64,000 nt of DNA. Origin: Lineus longissimus. Taxonomy: Eukaryota > Nemertea > Pilidiophora > Heteronemertea > Lineidae. The position numbers and the translations under genes were made by a program. The first letter of the stretch is position 1. Each line of letters starts with the position of its first letter. Under the pieces are notes generated by a model, which ran no database searches, was not told where the DNA came from, and saw only the letters and a program-made list of their open reading frames with translations. Shown here one piece after another: positions 1-9,900 of this stretch. The DNA lies in the NCBI RefSeq assembly GCF_910592395.1, contig NC_088311.1, forward strand, positions 24,088,646 to 24,152,645, read 5' to 3'.

Positions 1-782
1 GTGAGTACATGCATTTCCCCTAAGATTGCATTCTAACAGAAATGTCAAACTTTGATTAACCAAAAGGGGTGTGTGTTTCCCCCCATATGGTATAACCGAA
101 TACTTCCCTATTCTCACGTATTGTTTCTGTCACTCGCATCACTTTCTTCTGGACATAACACAGATTGTCACCTAAGTTTAATTTCATTTGCAGGATTAAA
201 GTATCTAATAATAAATCTAAAATACAACCTTGTAATATTTTCTGAAAACGTAACTTCTCATCTTAAGCAAAGTTTTCTTTTTCAATACAGTCACTTACAA
301 GGAAGGATCCCTGAAATGAGGGTGCATCCCTGTTTTGGAGGATAATCAAACTCGACATGCTTAGTCAGTGAAAAGTATAAGAAGTTATACTTCTGATCAC
401 GTTTCGTTTAAAGAATATTCGTACTGCTTTTGTGGAAATACCAAAAATTCTCGAGTTCAGCATTAAGGTTAAAGTCTTATTATGTTTGTTTTTAAAGTCA
501 GATTATTTCGTTCTGTCTTGTAGCATGCAGCATTGCACACGTTACTTTACACTATGAGAGCCCTACTGATGATACTTGATTATTCCTACCTGATTATAAT
601 TTTCCATGCATTGAACAGTTTATTTATTTTCATTTTATTTTAGCTGAACGAAACTATTTTCTTAAACTTGCTTCAAATTATGCTTTTTAGTTAAGCTTCT
701 GCAGATCAGTTCCAATGTTAGACCAATCAAGTGTTTTTGCATTCTTCATGTGTATTCATTTTTATATTTCGTTCCGTTTCAG

Positions 783-809
783 GAGGGGCAAGTGAAGAGC
801 CAGCTGCAG
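783..809 (+). CDS. 27-nt acidic mini-exon
   Basis: A 27-nt exon between the acceptor gttccgtttcag and the donor gtatga. In phase 1 it reads G-G-A-S-E-E-P-A-A plus the first base of a Gly codon. Its composition and phases match the later acidic mini-exons, which is the only reason to prefer it over chance. Confidence 0.45.
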
Positions 810-3800
810 GTATGATTCATATAATTGCTTTGCATGATCTTGAACCGTTGACATTTGGAAGTTGCATGTTCGGAAGCGGAAACCCATTAATGTATGGTAT
901 CGAAATACCTTGATCATTTGATCGAATCCTTCGAAAGAAGATTTCTAAAGATAGGCTGCTTCGATAAACATGCCACTTTCAAAGACATGGTTGGAAATCT
1001 AAACTCATTTCGTGACGTTTCTCGCATGATGGTAAACGGTAAGAAAGTTGGAGGCTGGACTCGGTTGCATCTGACTTTGCATGTTGCTTGTGTTTTAACT
1101 TCATTATTAACAGCTACATAAACTCACTGGATTTATAGTGATATACCTTGGCCGATCACCGAGCTTGGTATGAGGTGCACCATAGGTTAGTTGGTCATCT
1201 AGCTACTCAGTGCCATAGGAGGTATTTGTTGCACCTCTGGAGACTATCCATCTATCTTTTATGAAAGGTGTGGTTCGGGCTATATCAATTAGTCTTGATG
1301 CATTTGCAGAAAATCTAACCAACACCAGCACTTCCTATCGTATCAACTCCTTTTCGTTTCCACACACATAGATTAACCTCTTCATGGCATCCTTTTCAGC
1401 TCAAAAATATCTGGCAGGTTGGTTGGAAATAATCTTGAGAAAGAAAGTTTCCGATGAAGCTAGTTATTTGTTGCGAATTTCTGTGACTCGACGAAAATCT
1501 CCATAGGAATGTCGGTAATCGTTATATTCTAAAACTAAGACTTTTCACATGAAGGAATGTCGTCTCACATTCCTACAACATTTTTGGCCTGCTAAAAGGA
1601 ATTGTATAATCAAATGGTCCTACGGCGAGATGTCGTCCATTCGTAGTTCAATAGAAAATTATTTCTAAACATTTTTAACCAGTTGGTCTGGAGTCAGTTT
1701 TCAATATCATTATAAAATGGACCTTGAGATACCGCTAGGGGTCAGCACTGGTAACATGACCTATTTCTTGTGGGAAATGATGGGCAGCCCAATGTGGAAA
1801 TACCAACAAGGAAGTTGAATAGATTTACTGACGTTGGTGAATCAAACAAGCTGCAACAGATTATGAAATTCTGCAACAAATAATTCAGCACACATCGGAA
1901 GAACAATGAAATGCCTGTTGTAACGAAACGGGTCGTGGGGTGTTTGCTTTTCGTTATTTATTTCGTGTATGTTTTATTGCCTGCTGCCTGAGATATTGAA
2001 CTGAATAATTTGATGTGTTATATAACATTTCCGTTCACAGTTTGGACACAAATCCTGTCATTAAACCTTGCGAATGGGATTCTGTCCCTGGCTAATATTC
2101 CTGGGCCCAGTTGGTCAATCGATGATAGCAGTGATGTTAGCGATCAGTCTTGGCACTGCTACGGTAAATGACGCTGAGTAGTAAGACAACGCCGGCGTTT
2201 GTGTCTCACGCTGATTGAGCAACTGGGCCCAGTTGAACAAGAAGTAGGAAAATTACAGGTAGTGCGTACTACTAAACTGAATCAAGTTCGCTTTCCTCAC
2301 TTGCACACTATTACCTTGCTTACAGTAGAAGTAGAAAAAGAGGAGTCAACGCCTGTAGTAGAGACTGTAGCTGAACAAGAAACGCCCGCTGAGGAAACTA
2401 ACCAAGAACAAACCACTGAGGAAAATACTGGAGTAGAACAAACACCAGTTGAAGAAACTACAGAAGTTTCCGAACAAAAAGGTAGCCTAATCAGACTCCA
2501 GAGCAACTGTCAACCGTTGCCGTATAGGTCACATTAGTTAAAATGCTGCGGGTACATTGAACATTAGGACATGGGGTGTGGGAGCTAAATATGACGAATA
2601 CTGGGCTGGGTGAAAAAAGCCTACAACACTTTGAAATCACATGCTAGTTCCCTTCACCTGTTTGGCTATCTGGCTAGATGGTGCAATAGTGATCATTTTC
2701 CCGGCTCTTCATCATTGAGTCTACATGTTGTTGAGTTATGGCGTTGCAGTTAATACTAACTAATCAGTGTAGTAAAATTTGAAATGATCCCAACAACCTT
2801 AACTTCCGTGATACTTTGCTTATTAGCCTACTCCCTTGTTAGTCACAGACTCTTTCTATTCATTAACACTTTCCACTCAAATCTACCTCAATTGCATATT
2901 ATCTGCTGTTTTAAGTTTCCATGCTCTCCAATCTCTTTTTGGTTACACGTGTCATGTAATAAAGAAGCATCATAACCTAAAACATATGGTATGTTAAGTA
3001 ATTTAAGACATGAAATATTTCGTGATATACAATTTTGTTCACCCGCCAGCATTGAAGTAAGAGTATACATAACTGCAGTCCTTTTACCAGCTGGTTCTTA
3101 AGCTATATTAACAAAGAGAAATTAAAGGCAATTAATTGTCATTTAGAGTCAACATAATGGACATGAGTGGAAAGTGTTAACAACCCTGTCGTATAGATAC
3201 TTGTCTTGTCCTTCTTTCTGTGTTTTTGTTACTCACGTGTGTTGTGTGTGCACTTGCTTGCAGAAGATTCACCCCAAGATGAAGCCGAACCAGCTAGCCA
3301 AGGTAGTTTGACAAATTACCCTTGATTTATTATCATTTCTTTGATGAACAGTCAGTTGTTGGTGTACGGACAGTCGTCAGCTGTCGGTGTCTATTCGCTT
3401 GAGGACAAACACGACATTTGCCGAAGACCCGGTTGCTGACGAACAAGATGTCATCAACATTGCATCGCTTGCTGGCAAATGTCGTGGTTGTGTGCCAGCA
3501 ATTGTACTTATACAGCTAGAGCAAGGTTGAAATACTTGCGCGAGCTATGAACACCATGTGCATTTGAATGTCATTGATAAGTTTAGCAATACACCATGTT
3601 CATATTATCAGTGGTAGGTCTCCATGACAAGCCATCATACCGTGGTTCTTTGACGATTTCCTGATCTCTGTTTCGTATCTTTAGGATATCCTACCTCTGT
3701 TTGTTAAACTGTGCTTCTACTCGCCAATGCCTGGTAGCTAAGTGTCCAGCGACGCCCATACTTTACTAGTCGTATATCATGTTTAGAATATATCCATTGC

Positions 3801-6800
3801 ATGTCAATTTGTATGTTTGCAAGTACTCTCTCTTCACCTTTATAAGGCCAGGCTCACGGAACCTATGAAAACTGATACGTAATTGAGCAGGAAAGCTGGG
3901 GTGTTGTTGACTGCATTAAACTCTGCCGACAATATAAAAATGAAAAGAGAGTACCAGGAACTTGACCCGTAGACAACACGTAGTTCCATTCACGATTTCG
4001 TAACATGCCTTTAGATACCTTATTAACTCACGTCCATGTATGTGCACTTGCTTACAGAGTCACAACCCGTAGAAGATAGTCCACCAGCTGAAGAAGGTAG
4101 TTATTCCCTATTAAAATTCCCTATCCTGTTTCCAGTAAACTTTCAATGAGTTGGCATTGTAGCCTATAGAAGTCGTACAGCTGACGTCATGACAGCAAAG
4201 ACGCCATTTTTCAACACGTGGCACGAATTGTTGGCGACGTCAGCAGGGTCAAGGCCACGAATCCAAAATGACTGCTTGAATGTTGTCACTGCACGAACTC
4301 TATAGCAATCGTGCCCATACAACTTTACTCACTAAATCAACCCACGCCTTCTTTATCATCTCATCTTTACCATCCTGTTAGGCAAGATCAAAAATCCAGA
4401 CAAGATTATAAGAGGATTGCTAGTTAAGACCTTGTTTAGTTAATTCAGACCCCTTCTCATGAACAATCATATACAATGATAACTTACAAAACTCTTGTTG
4501 GATTCTTGACTAATGTATGAGAGTCATATACGATTTTTGTAAAGATTGTACATGATATGTGAAATAAATACATATGAAGCTGACTAATACTCCAACGATA
4601 ATCTTACTGGGATTTTGACAGGATACATTTGCATGAATTGCCACAGGATTGACACTTGAATTCGGTTCACTCTCATCAGATGCCTATGGTCTATTGCCTG
4701 TCATAACATACTTACATGCAAGACATTAACGTTAAGTAGGTTTCATTACTAACTAGCGCCTAATCACATTACAGAGCAACCACCCAGTAACGAAGAAATT
4801 CAAACAAAAGAAGGTATTTCATCAATGATGTCATTATTTTCTAATTTTTCGTTTATTGCTATTATTTCTTGGTTAAAGTCCTTAAGCAAGAGAGCAAGGG
4901 CAGCAGGGGATGAGAATCATCCATACCATAAAGTAGCTGACTGGTTCAAAAACCTTGTATGATATGGCTTGTGTATTCCTGATCAGAAAAAGAAATAATT
5001 TCAAGTTAATTTTATATATTCTGCAGCATGCAGTGTGTGTGTTACAAGGGAACTTCTCTAGTTCTTGAGAATACATTGATTTGATGATAAGGAAATGGTC
5101 AGATATTTGTTTTAAACTCGATTACAAGTGATGAATTTATGATGTTCAGATGAATGCTTGATGCCATAGGGAATCCGTCCCCGTCCTTGCCATTTTCTTT
5201 ACGGGTATTATTGCATTCCTGCTAGTGTTCCGTTGACATTGTTTATTATTGTCTATACGAGTTCAGATGCAAATAAACCCACTTGAGTGCAGTAAAATGC
5301 TTTTGACATACCGTCAGTGAAATTATCATAATCAGTTCTTTTTTCCGAAATGGCTTTATTGAATTTGCATCTGAACTCCTTATTTTGTCATCTCTCCAGT
5401 ATAAGGATGTTCGTGCATTATTGGTGTATCTGCTGCCTATGGCCATGTCTGCTATACCTACCGCACACTCCTCTCTATTTCCCCTCGTGTAACACGTGTC
5501 CAGATCAAACTCATGAATTAACTAGTGCAATTTATCTCACAGATGAACATCACCACCACCATCATCACGATGAAGCTTAGATTTAGTATTAAATTTTCTC
5601 TGTGAGTTTTTTCCTTTAAAATCATGTTAATAATGTAATAAATGCTAATGGCATTTCATGTTAAAAGACCATTAACTCAAGCTTTCATGAAATATATCCG
5701 AAATCACCGACCACAAATTTGATGAAAATCGCAACAAAATTTCTCAAGTGTTGTCGGAAGCATTAACGATCGCCGGCACGCAAGTCTTTTCAAAAGTAAA
5801 GTTGTTGAAAATTGCACTACATAATGATTGGGTTTGTTCTAGATAAAGGTAACAGTGCTATTTGGATCAATGCACAAGTTTTATTCTGAAGATATTTCAT
5901 ATAAGCTTGACAGTAATAACATTCAAAGAAAACTATCTCGATTGTTCAAACTTAAAAAAAAGAATTTAAACGTTTTTTTCAATCTCACCCTTCATCCCGG
6001 ATTTGCTGTCTCCTACGCTTCTAACATTCACCATTCCTTCCGCTTACAGCCGGCAGTTCTGCCACAGAGTCCTCTTCACTAATACATCAACACAAAGACC
6101 CGCAATCTCACCTCAGCTTAGCTCCTGTAGACAATGAATTCACGGGTCATGGGCAGTCTTCAAATAAGATAGCGGGTACATCTGAAACTAAAGGCGGAGG
6201 CGATGCCATTTTCTTGGTAACAGAAATAGAAACAACGCCTGACCATAAAGTATCTGACTTTTCGCCATCAGCAAAAACGTGTGACGTGTCTAGGATTGAC
6301 GTCAACAAAGATGAGGGGTCTCGGCGTCATCTTGAACGGGTAAAAAGCGCGAACAAATCTCGGACACTTCAAGCTCTCAATCCCGGCTACGATGAAAAGC
6401 TGGCTGGTCATCTTCATACGAATTCAGAATATGTGGTTGGGTTTGACATCATCAAAACAGGGGTAACCGTCAAAGGTGGCAGCCCCACCACAACGAAAAA
6501 CTCTGATGCTACTTCTTCTTCTGGTTCATTGGGAAGTCTCTCCGATTTGCTGAAAGATATCAAAGATCTCGCTGAGCCAAAATTACCAATTTCTGATTCT
6601 TTAACTAGTTTAAGTAAGCCAAACCCTAGCTTAAAAGGCAGCGTTACTTCATTAAGAAGTCTTGATAGTCAAATACCTCGCCCGAAATCTGGTCTCCGAC
6701 CGAGATCCGCCGTACAGAAAGACCAGGGCACAGACAAAGATACGTCAAAACTTAAAAGAATGTCCATAATTCGAAAGGAAGCGAGCATCAGGTCTCCCCT

Positions 6801-9381
6801 ACGACCTGACTGCATGGTAGAATCAGCTAATGAAGGGCCCCCTAGGCCTGATCCGGGTGAAATGGGGACGATCGATAGGGAAGTTGCATTGCCCAGAACC
6901 AAACCAACTTGTACTCGCGAAAGTAATACTCCGCCACCAGACAATTCTCAAAATAAAGACATATCGAACGACCCTCCAGCTGATGCTTGTCAGTTTGTGC
7001 AGATTGACTTGCATGAAGAATTTGATATCCCTAATGACGACTCAGTTTCTGGTGATTGCTCGGGAAGCTTATTCGAGGACAATGTCAGCCATCGGTCAAG
7101 TCCAACTAAACACAGCGCTGATTCCTTCACAAGACCTAGCATCGGTCACAAGGTGTTCAGCGCTGAAAGACTTGAGCCATCTGACGACCACCAGTCTTTA
7201 GGCCGCCAGGATGAGCGAGACCATGGGGACTTTGAAGTTTCAGCAGGCAATAATAATAAGTCGTCAGACAGCACTTCCGGTTCAGTTTCAGGTCGTGACA
7301 GCTGTAGGCGGGATAACGTCAAGGCAGATCAGTCAATGAACGACAAAATCCCTCTCAAACCTGAGGGAGTTAGGTCTGACTCAGACTCAGACTTGCACTT
7401 GCATAGAGACCCTCATCTGATTGCTGCAGATGGAGACTCTGAGTCTTCACAGCGTCATACAGATGGTAACAGAATCATCCCAATGACTGCCAAGGACACG
7501 TCCTCTGAAACGCTTCCTGAAACTTCTGGGTCAGAAAAGGCGCCCGTGCATTTAGGCGACGCTGGGAATGTTCATGCTGAAAGCTCTCAGTCAACAACAG
7601 GCAGATTACCTAACACCCGACCAGGGTCTTCCTCGAGTAATGTCAGTCGGCCGGACTCTGCTGGGTCCAGTGCCAGCAGGAGGAGGCCTCGATCATCGAA
7701 CAGTTACAGACCCGGTTTTGAGGATCGATGTGATTACGATGATACCACAGAACACCCAGGGTCTTGCGAATCATTGAGTATAAATGGAAAGATTGGCAGT
7801 GATGACATTGAATCTAGATCGAATTCCCTTCCTCGGATTGACCAAGATTTAGGTGATGCACAACCGGGTTCGGCAGAATCGACCCCAAATTCGAGTAAAA
7901 TAAGCTTGTCTTGCAATGATCGAATCAAGCAAAGTAACAGTCCAGATCCATCCAAACGCCTTGGCTCTGCGCAATCGTTGTTTACCTCAGATAGGCCTTA
8001 TTCCGCGAGCAGTAACAAGAGCAGTCAAAGCTCATCAGGGCTATCGGGGGCGAATCATGACAGCAGTGCGAAGACAGCCAGAGATCTAATGGCGGAATCT
8101 AATTCTGTTGTTCGCACTGCTGAAGCTCCAGAGAGAATTCAAAACAAAGCAGAGCAACAATGGAATGACAATTCTAAACGCCCTAAATCGGCAGCCAGTA
8201 GCAATGTTAATGACAATGAACATAAGTTAGATTCGGTCTCTATCAATGCGTCGGCGGGAAACACTTCTCAGGCCGAGTTGAATCGAGATTTGGTTCCCGC
8301 AATGCTGCCCAATGGTCACGATGGATCAGTTAGTTCGATGAGAGGTGAAAAATCCTCGAGGGTAAGTTCTGCCCATAGTCTCTCGAATAGATCAGTCACT
8401 TCCCATACTGGTGCTTATGAAAGGCCGACCTCGGCTACAAGCACCACAACCAGACCTGGCTCACGAACTGGCAGTTTACGACAGTTGATTACAGAAAGTC
8501 GTCCTGGCACTGCTGATAGCAAACGTTCTCGAACTCCATCGATATCTAGCTCTAACGCATCTCGTAGCTATTCAAGACCTATGTCAGAAGCTGACTTGTA
8601 CCAAGCAGAAGCTTCGGGTAGTCTAAGGTACTCAAGACCAAACTCAGCTCTGAGCTTAATACCCGATTCGCCATCAAAGCAAGAAGAATATTGTGCTGAT
8701 AGCATCGTGTCCGCGAACAACAGCAGACGAGCTTCTATTGTGAGTAACTCGAGTTCTGTGTTGGTCCCAAATGCTGCAAAGAACGTAGAATTTGGTTCTG
8801 CCACAAGCTTGAGTCGTGTCGAACAGATGCCTAACTTGGGGAAGAATGTTCTACCGGACATAGAATCAAAGCCAGCTCGCCCAAAATCGGCGTCTGGAAC
8901 GAAAACTGCTACAGGTGTCAAAAACATGCGAGTTTCTGCCTCTGGCGACGGTAGGAACTACATAGTTAAATCTTCACGTCCGCACTCGGTCAAGTTAACC
9001 GAGAGCAGGCCGGACTCCGGGATTGGCTTCAAGTCTTCGTCAACACAATCAGATGTCGGTGACCGTCTGAGAGACTTGGAAGATATTGGAAACGATGAAG
9101 ACGTCAATGAGCTTGGAGAATTCTCTCCTGAGAGCCCAAGACAGAACCTAGCTGGTGTTCGCCTCCCGCCTTTAAAAACTGATGCAATTAAACCTGATAA
9201 AAAGAACCCTTTGCCTAATTTTCCTGAAAACCCAGTAAGCCTGGCTTCCCCACGGCTTCCTCCCCTACAACAAGCTTCAAAAGCAGACGTTATTTCTGAA
9301 ATTTCGGTTATTGGAAAGAAGGGTAAAGATCGCGTTTCTGTAACTTGTGACACATCTACTGGAGCTAAAGCTGGGGACTAA
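783..9381 (+). CDS. Unidentified acidic-repeat / RPxS-rich protein, 3' part of gene
   Basis: A multi-exon gene whose 5' end lies before the window or before 783. Supported exons are 783-809, 2326-2481, 3264-3302, 4058-4096, 4775-4813 and 6050-9381. All are joined by phase-1 GT-AG introns, so every internal exon is symmetric and could be skipped without a frameshift. The small exons encode Glu/Pro/Gln/Thr-rich peptide and the last encodes a long Ser-rich disordered tail. A short alternative last exon lies at 5543-5580. The matching phases, good acceptors (cttgcttacag, cttgcttgcag) and shared composition are seen directly; the exon linkage is inferred. I do not recognise the family. The acidic repeats recall PEVK-like or other disordered linkers, and the tail recalls microtubule-associated proteins, but no folded domain is visible. 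The window opens with GTGAGT, a perfect donor, so an upstream exon may end exactly at base 1. Confidence 0.7.
2041..2163 (+). CDS. Possible 123-nt phase-1 exon of the same gene
   Basis: The acceptor ttccgttcacag is followed by 123 open bases in phase 1 and the donor gtaaatg in the matching phase, so it would splice cleanly between the 27-nt and 156-nt exons. The peptide is not acidic: it begins WTQILSLNLANG and ends near DDSSDVSDQSWHCYG. An open run of this length is not rare by chance, so this is a weak call. It may be an alternative exon or nothing. Confidence 0.22.
2326..2481 (+). CDS. 156-nt Glu/Thr/Pro-rich exon (four 39-nt lengths)
   Basis: Lies between the acceptor ttaccttgcttacag and a donor gtagcc and is open in phase 1. 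It codes about 52 residues starting VEVEKEESTPVVE, with loosely repeated EQ-x-TP-x-EET blocks (EQETPAEET, EQTTEEN, EQTPVEETT, EQK). Its length is exactly four times that of the three following 39-nt exons. Almost all charge is negative; there is no Cys and no hydrophobic core, so an extended disordered linker is likely. Position and phase tie it to the mini-exons downstream. Confidence 0.65.
3264..3302 (+). CDS. 39-nt acidic mini-exon, first of three
   Basis: The acceptor cacttgcttgcag precedes 39 nt in phase 1 coding EDSPQDEAEPASQ plus a split Gly codon, and the donor gtagtt follows. It is symmetric (1-1), so including or skipping it keeps the frame. Confidence 0.65.
4058..4096 (+). CDS. 39-nt acidic mini-exon, second of three
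   Basis: The acceptor cacttgcttacag precedes ESQPVEDSPPAEE in phase 1 and the donor gtagtt follows. The upstream intron end (tgtgcacttgcttacag) closely resembles that of the 3264 exon (tgtgcacttgcttgcag), which suggests the exon and its flank arose by duplication. Confidence 0.68.
4500..4620. repeat. AAGAATCTTGTAA family, copy 1
   Basis: Shares TTTTGTAAAGATTGTACATG and the ending AATCTTACTGGGATTTTG with the copies at 26.7 and 47.2 kb. Borders approximate. Confidence 0.5.
4775..4813 (+). CDS. 39-nt acidic mini-exon, third of three
   Basis: The acceptor taatcacattacag precedes EQPPSNEEIQTKE in phase 1 and the donor gtattt follows. Length and phases are the same as in the two preceding mini-exons. 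Confidence 0.62.
5543..5580 (+). CDS. Alternative terminal exon ending in a seven-His tract
   Basis: After the acceptor tttatctcacag the phase-1 frame reads D-E-H-H-H-H-H-H-H-D-E-A and then TAG at 5578-5580. No usable donor follows, but an AATAAA lies at 5637-5642, 56 nt after the stop, so this reads as a complete last exon. Used after exon 4775-4813 it would give a short isoform lacking the 1,110-residue tail and ending in a potential metal-binding His run. Phase, stop and poly(A) signal are seen directly; its use in vivo is inferred. Confidence 0.5.
5637..5642 (+). promoter_or_regulatory. Poly(A) signal AATAAA of the short isoform
   Basis: Canonical hexamer 56 nt after the TAG of the His-tract exon and well before the next acceptor at 6049. 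It fits cleavage of a short transcript. Confidence 0.4.
6050..9381 (+). CDS. 3.3-kb terminal exon, Ser-rich RPxS-repeat tail
   Basis: One open frame from the acceptor cttccgcttacag (exon start 6050, phase 1) to TAA at 9379-9381, about 1,110 residues. No ATG start is needed because the frame is open back to the acceptor. The protein is disordered and dominated by Ser, with many Arg-Pro-x-Ser units (IPRPKSG, LRPRSA, TRPGSSS, SRPDSAGSS, KRPKSAA, ERPTSATS, SRPGTAD, SRPMSEAD, SRPNSALS, ARPKSAS, SRPHS, SRPDSG), most of them in the second half. An SxIP motif followed by basic residues (SQIPRPKSG, codons at 6667-6693) is a candidate EB1-type microtubule plus-end binding site. The C-terminus has two RLPPL motifs (VRLPPLK, PRLPPLQ). 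The repeats look like kinase target sites, which is inference. I cannot name the family. Confidence 0.85.
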
Positions 9382-9773
9382 GTGAATAATGACTCGCGCC
9401 AATTTGAAAACTAAGTGAGATCCTAGTACGTAGTGTTGATCGAAAGATCATATTTGTTTTAAAGAAATTACGTTCGTTGTATGCTTGATCATTGATTTGA
9501 GTTGAAATGTATCCAGAAATGATCGTGTTTTAAGTTCATCAAGCCAGAAAATTGGGACTACTTTGCAAATTATAACGTTTGTTTCTTTCCACAGTTTAAG
9601 GAGCGGAATTTGCTCCACGATTTCCTTTATTGCTTGATGGAAAATGATTAAAAGAAACTTAGTCATTGGTAGAAAATTCAGCTAAGGTTCTTAACAGATT
9701 CTTTGTTGATATCTTATTTAGTTTTGTGTACGAGCATGTTTATCTAAAAAAATATCTGCAAAATTCTTTTAGG

Positions 9774-9900
9774 ATTCTGGTTAAAGATTTTAGGCCAGAA
9801 TCTTACAAGAATCGTGTAACGATTGAACAATATGTGCATGTATAAGAAACCAAATGAGATATTAACTTAGACTAGTTTGATACATTGTGAGGATTTTCGT
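9774..9900. repeat. AAGAATCTTGTAA family, copy 2
   Basis: Contains AGAATCTTACAAGAATCGTG and TGTGCATGTATAAGAAACCA, followed by GAGATATTAACTTAGA, in the same order as other copies. Confidence 0.55.

Noticed and set aside
1401-1418. 18-nt phase-compatible segment after tccttttcag
   Set aside because: Weak donor (gttggt) and composition unlike the acidic exons.
5843-5848. 6-nt phase-1 micro-exon between ttgttctag and gtaaca
   Set aside because: Phase fits, but the chance of such a short match is high and there is no independent support.
6669-9353. Several 60-130 codon frames on both strands inside the RPxS exon
   Set aside because: Shadows of the long Ser-rich frame, whose low-complexity codons keep other frames open.
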